16,634 bases of DNA from Dehalococcoidia bacterium (GTDB lineage: Bacteria > Chloroflexota > Dehalococcoidia > Bin125): contig RKRS01000094.1 in the NCBI GenBank assembly GCA_007571275.1, forward strand, positions 1 through 16,634. The letters are read 5' to 3'. Of this stretch, positions 13,762 to 16,634 are shown in pieces; the first letter of the stretch is position 1; every line of letters begins with the position of its first letter. The translations under genes were made by a program, and so were the position numbers. The notes under the pieces are model-generated. The model made no database searches. It was not told where the DNA came from and saw only the letters and a program-made list of their open reading frames with translations.

Positions 13762-13777
13762 CCACGCATACGCGTGG
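13762..13777. promoter_or_regulatory. Inverted repeat directly after the esterase -10 element
   Basis: CCACGC and GCGTGG are perfect 6-bp inverted copies around ATAC, beginning one base after the TAGACT hexamer and covering the expected transcription start. This placement is typical of repressor operators. A hairpin at the 5' end of the mRNA is the alternative reading. Confidence 0.42.
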
Positions 13778-13805
13778 CGACGCGAACGGACGACTGGAGC
13801 ATCGG

Positions 13806-14750
13806 ATGGTACTTGACCCCGCGACGACACTCTTCCTGCAGACGATGGCCGAGGGCGCTGATCCTGACGCCAAACCGCTTCACGAAATGACGCCCGAGGA
13901 AGCCCGCGCGTTCGGTGGCGCACTGGCCGATCTGGCCGGCCCGGCGCCGCCGATGGCGCGGGTCGAGGAGCACACGATTGGCGATGAGGGCGTCCACGCT
14001 CGGGTGCTCGTGCCGATCGAGCCGCCAGCCGGCGTGATCGTCTACTACCACGGCGGCGGCTGGGTGCTGGGCTCGATCGACGAAACCGACACGATGGCGC
14101 GCAAGCTGGCTGAGCGAACGTCCTGCGCCGTGGTCAACGTCGAGTATCGTCTGGCGCCCGAATATCGCTATCCCACGGCCGCGGACGACTGCTACGCCGC
14201 GCTGGAGTGGACCGCCGCGCACCTGGATGAGATCGCCGACGGCGACGTACCGCTGTTTGTCGCTGGTGACAGCGCCGGCGGCAACCTCGCCGCCGTGACC
14301 GCGGTGCGGGCTCGTGATCGCAATGGACCCGAGATCGCGATGCAGGTGCTGATCTATCCCGTCACTGACGCCGACTTCGAGCGCGAGTCATACCTCGACC
14401 CGGCGAACGAACTGCTACTCACCCGCGATGCAATGATCTGGTTCTGGGATCACTATGCGCCCGACGCGGCGCAGCGCTCGGAGCCTGACGCATCACCGCT
14501 GCAGACGCCTGACCTCTCGGGGCTGCCACCGGCGGTCGTGCTGACCGCGGAACATGACGTGCTCCGTGACGAGGGCGAAGCGTACGCGGCGCGGCTGCAA
14601 GCAGCCGGTGTGACTGTGGACCTGCAACGTCACGCTCGGCAGATTCATGGCTTCTTCACCATGCTGATGCTGCCCGGCAGCGAGCGGGGCTTCCAACATG
14701 TGGTGAAAGCAGTGCGCGCGCGCATCATCCGCCAACGAGTCGCCACGTAA
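13806..14750 (+). CDS. Alpha/beta hydrolase, hormone-sensitive-lipase family (family IV) esterase
   Basis: The 314-aa protein is a bacterial HSL-type carboxylesterase, normally active on short- to medium-chain esters in the cytosol. HGGG at 82-85 forms the oxyanion hole, GDSAGG places the nucleophile at Ser156, Asp251 lies in AEHDVLRDEGEAY and His281 in QIHGFF, so the catalytic triad is complete. The N-terminal 50 or so residues form the cap region usual for the family. No signal peptide is present. GGAG lies 6 nt before the ATG. The next gene on the same strand, 101 bp downstream, is a Baeyer-Villiger monooxygenase, so hydrolysis of the ester or lactone made by that enzyme is a natural role. 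The substrate is not shown by the sequence. Confidence 0.93.
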   Translation: MVLDPATTLFLQTMAEGADPDAKPLHEMTPEEARAFGGALADLAGPAPPMARVEEHTIGDEGVHARVLVPIEPPAGVIVYYHGGGWVLGSIDETDTMARKLAERTSCAVVNVEYRLAPEYRYPTAADDCYAALEWTAAHLDEIADGDVPLFVAGDSAGGNLAAVTAVRARDRNGPEIAMQVLIYPVTDADFERESYLDPANELLLTRDAMIWFWDHYAPDAAQRSEPDASPLQTPDLSGLPPAVVLTAEHDVLRDEGEAYAARLQAAGVTVDLQRHARQIHGFFTMLMLPGSERGFQHVVKAVRARIIRQRVAT

Positions 14751-14765
14751 CCATCAGCTAACCAT

Positions 14766-14771
14766 TAGACT
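14766..14771 (+). promoter_or_regulatory. Candidate -10 element (TAGACT) for the BVMO
   Basis: TAGACT would start transcription near 14778, giving a leader of about 74 nt before the ATG at 14852. If real, the BVMO has its own promoter in addition to any read-through from the esterase gene. There is no clear -35 hexamer. Confidence 0.3.
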
Positions 14772-14851
14772 CGCGCCAGATACACGAACATGCGCGGGTC
14801 TTGACCGCGAGGCGCGTCCAGCAATGGCGACGCGCTGGAGAGAGAACGAAG

Positions 14852-16495
14852 ATGTCAACCAATACCAGCACTCCAGACCTCGATGCCGTCGTCGTCGGGG
14901 CGGGATTCTCCGGGCTCTACATGTTGCGCAAGCTGCGCGATGAGCTGGGCATGAAGACGCAGGTCTACGAAGCCGGCGACGGGGTCGGTGGAACCTGGTA
15001 CTGGAACCGCTATCCCGGCGCGCGCTGTGACTCCGAGAGTTACATTTACTGCTTCTCCTTCGACGACGACCTGCTCCAGGAATGGAACTGGAGTGGCAAG
15101 TACCCCGAGCAACCGGAAATCCTCAGGTACCTCAACCACGTCGCTGATCGCTTCGATCTGCGCAGCGGCATCCAGTTCAATACCCGGGTCACCGCCGCGC
15201 ATTTCAATGAAGCGGACAACCTCTGGGAGGTGGAAACCGACCAGGGCGACCAGGTCACGGCGCGGTACCTGATTACCGCCATCGGCTGCATTTCGACCGG
15301 CCAGATCCCGAAGATTCCCGGCCTCGACTCGTTTGCAGGCGACTGGTACCACACCGGTGCCTGGCCGCACGCCGGCGTCGAGTTCGCGGGCAAGCGGGTC
15401 GCGGTGATCGGCACCGGATCGTCGGGCGTGCAGTCGATTCCCGTGATCGCGCGTGAGTCGGAGCACCTGACGGTCTTCCAGCGCACCCCGCAGTACACGA
15501 TTCCGGCCCGCCATGAGACCGTCAACGAGGAGTTCCTCAAGGAGGTCAAGGCCAACTACGACGAGATCATGCAGAAGACCAAGCACTCGGTTGCCGGGAT
15601 GCCGTATGAGGCCTCTGAGGTCTCGGCGCTCGAGGTGTCTGCAGAGGAGCGTCTGGAGACCTACGAGCGGCTCTGGCAGAAAGGCGGCTTCAACTTCCTC
15701 TTCGGCTCCTACGGCGACATTTCCATCGACCGCCGCGCCAATGACACGGCGGCCGAATTCATCCGCAGCAAGATCCGCGAGATCGTGCAGGATCCGGAGA
15801 CCGCCGAGAAACTGCTCCCGCGCGATCACCCCTTCGCCTCCAAGCGGGCGCTGATCGATACCAACTATTTCGAAACGTACAACCGCGATAACGTCGATCT
15901 GGTGGACATCCGCCACTTCCCGATCGAGGAGATCACGCCGACCGGTCTGCGCACGGCAGACGGCGCGGAGTACGAATTCGACATCATCGTCTTTGCCACG
16001 GGCTATGACGCGATGACGGGGACGTTCTTCAAGATGGACATCCGCGGGCGCGATGGTCTCGAGTTGAAGGAAAAGTGGAGCGAGGGTCCGAAGACATACC
16101 TGGGCCTCGCCACCGTCGACTTCCCGAACATGTTCATGATCACCGGCCCCGGCTCGCCTTCCGTGTTGAGCAACATGCCAGTCTCGATCGAGCAGCACGT
16201 TGAGTGGATCGCGGACTTCGTCGAGTACCAGCGCGAGCGCGGGATCGACGTGGTTGACGTCGAGCAGCAGGCGGAGGACGACTGGGTACAGCACGTCAAC
16301 GAGATCGCCGACCAGACGATGTACATGCTGGCCGATTCGTGGTATCTGGGCGCAAACATTCCGGGCAAACCGCGCGTGTTCATGCCCTACGCCGGAGGCG
16401 TCAATGTCTACCGCGACCGCTGTGACCAGATCGCGGCGGACGGCTACGAGGGCTTCGTCATGAGCGAAACCTCTGAGCCGGTCCTCGCCGACTAA
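14852..16495 (+). CDS. Flavin-containing Baeyer-Villiger monooxygenase, type I
   Basis: This FAD- and NADPH-dependent enzyme inserts one oxygen atom next to a ketone, giving an ester or lactone. The 547-aa length is normal for the cyclohexanone/phenylacetone monooxygenase group. The FAD Rossmann motif is GAGFSG (residues 16-21), followed by GGTWYWNRYPGARCD; the type I BVMO fingerprint FxGxxxHxxxWP is F161 to P172; the NADPH Rossmann motif is GTGSSG (187-192). Arg332 in SKRALIDTNYFETYNR corresponds to the conserved Arg that stabilises the flavin peroxide (Arg337 of phenylacetone monooxygenase). FATGYD lies at 381-386. The start at 14852 has GGAGAGAG 7 nt upstream; the frame opens earlier, at 14801, without family-like sequence. 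It is paired with the upstream esterase. The ketone substrate is unknown. Confidence 0.95.
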   Translation: MSTNTSTPDLDAVVVGAGFSGLYMLRKLRDELGMKTQVYEAGDGVGGTWYWNRYPGARCDSESYIYCFSFDDDLLQEWNWSGKYPEQPEILRYLNHVADRFDLRSGIQFNTRVTAAHFNEADNLWEVETDQGDQVTARYLITAIGCISTGQIPKIPGLDSFAGDWYHTGAWPHAGVEFAGKRVAVIGTGSSGVQSIPVIARESEHLTVFQRTPQYTIPARHETVNEEFLKEVKANYDEIMQKTKHSVAGMPYEASEVSALEVSAEERLETYERLWQKGGFNFLFGSYGDISIDRRANDTAAEFIRSKIREIVQDPETAEKLLPRDHPFASKRALIDTNYFETYNRDNVDLVDIRHFPIEEITPTGLRTADGAEYEFDIIVFATGYDAMTGTFFKMDIRGRDGLELKEKWSEGPKTYLGLATVDFPNMFMITGPGSPSVLSNMPVSIEQHVEWIADFVEYQRERGIDVVDVEQQAEDDWVQHVNEIADQTMYMLADSWYLGANIPGKPRVFMPYAGGVNVYRDRCDQIAADGYEGFVMSETSEPVLAD

Positions 16496-16546
16496 CCGCC
16501 CACCTCCGATCTCCCCCTGAGGAAAGGCTACGCCCGTCTCATACCT

Positions 16547-16634
16547 CCCCTTCTGGGGGAGATGCCGCAGGCTGAGGGGGCTGCCCCAGCTCCGAAGCCC
16601 CCTCAGTCACTCCGTGACAGCTCCCCCAAAGGGG
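16547..16634. repeat. GC-rich interrupted inverted repeat, probably cut by the window edge
   Basis: Two arms of about 38 nt (16547-16582 and 16596-16634) are imperfect inverted copies separated by a 13-nt loop. The outer parts CCCCTTCTGGGGGAG and CTCCCCCAAAGGGG pair, as do the inner TGAGGGGGCT (16573-16582) and AGCCCCCTCA (16596-16605). Between them each arm has its own small hairpin (GCC-GCA-GGC on the left, GTCAC-TCC-GTGAC on the right). The ends are themselves near-palindromic. The layout resembles dispersed intergenic palindromic elements (MITE- or REP-like) more than a simple terminator. No second copy lies in the window. The element begins 51 bp after the BVMO stop, and the right end may continue beyond the edge. 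Confidence 0.6.

Noticed and set aside
12740..13816. 358-codon plus-strand frame overlapping nhaA and the esterase start
   Set aside because: The Arg/Thr/His-rich translation has no family resemblance and lies in another frame of nhaA.
14855..16294. 479-codon open frame on the minus strand opposite the BVMO
   Set aside because: It is the codon-phase mirror of a GC-rich real gene. The translation is low-complexity, rich in Asp, Val, Arg and Leu without any domain, while the plus-strand BVMO has every family motif.

Overview
The window is GC-rich, densely coded bacterial chromosome. It holds ten complete protein genes on both strands plus one broken by the left edge, with intergenic gaps of 5 to 166 bp. 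No rRNA, tRNA, CRISPR array, transposase or phage gene was seen. Several features together point to a high-GC member of the Chloroflexota (Thermomicrobia-like) or a neighbouring phylum: the coproporphyrin-dependent haem pair hemQ/hemH, a split glycine decarboxylase (gcvPA + gcvPB), TAGNNT-type -10 elements, and catabolic genes of the crotonase, amidohydrolase, SDR and MetE-like families. This taxonomic placement is inference; no marker gene for phylogeny lies in the window.

Left part (1-6482, all minus strand). At the edge is the 5' end of a lipoprotein gene with a clear lipobox. Reading in the direction of transcription, the glycine cleavage operon comes first: gcvT, gcvH, gcvPA, gcvPB, with 4-bp ATGA overlaps or a 2-bp gap. 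It supplies every glycine-specific component; the lipoamide dehydrogenase (L protein) must be encoded elsewhere. After a 156-bp gap with a candidate promoter and two inverted repeats comes hemQ (coproheme decarboxylase), then hemH (coproporphyrin ferrochelatase). The hemH start is best placed at a TTG codon, because this makes the family's Tyr12 and His182 fall in register.

Middle part (6649-10384). An SDR oxidoreductase (+) diverges from gcvT and is probably leaderless. An amidohydrolase (-) converges on it. A crotonase (+) diverges from the amidohydrolase, and a MetE/UROD-like TIM-barrel protein (-, GTG start) converges on the crotonase. Several of these enzymes depart from family consensus at catalytic positions, so exact reactions should not be transferred from annotated relatives.

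Right part (10533-16495, all plus strand). First is a 570-residue protein with an N-terminal Rieske [2Fe-2S] domain fused to about 450 residues of unrecognised, probably helical, His-rich sequence carrying three copies of a short His motif. It is followed by an NhaA Na+/H+ antiporter, an HSL-family (family IV) esterase and a type I Baeyer-Villiger monooxygenase. Monooxygenase plus esterase is a recognised pairing for ketone breakdown (ketone to ester or lactone, then hydrolysis); the nearby SDR, amidohydrolase and crotonase could feed or drain such a route, but that link is inferred. The window ends in a GC-rich interrupted inverted repeat (16547-16634) that looks like a dispersed intergenic element, cut by the window edge.

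The best candidates for something undescribed are the Rieske-helical fusion, the orphan MetE-like protein and the terminal palindromic element.
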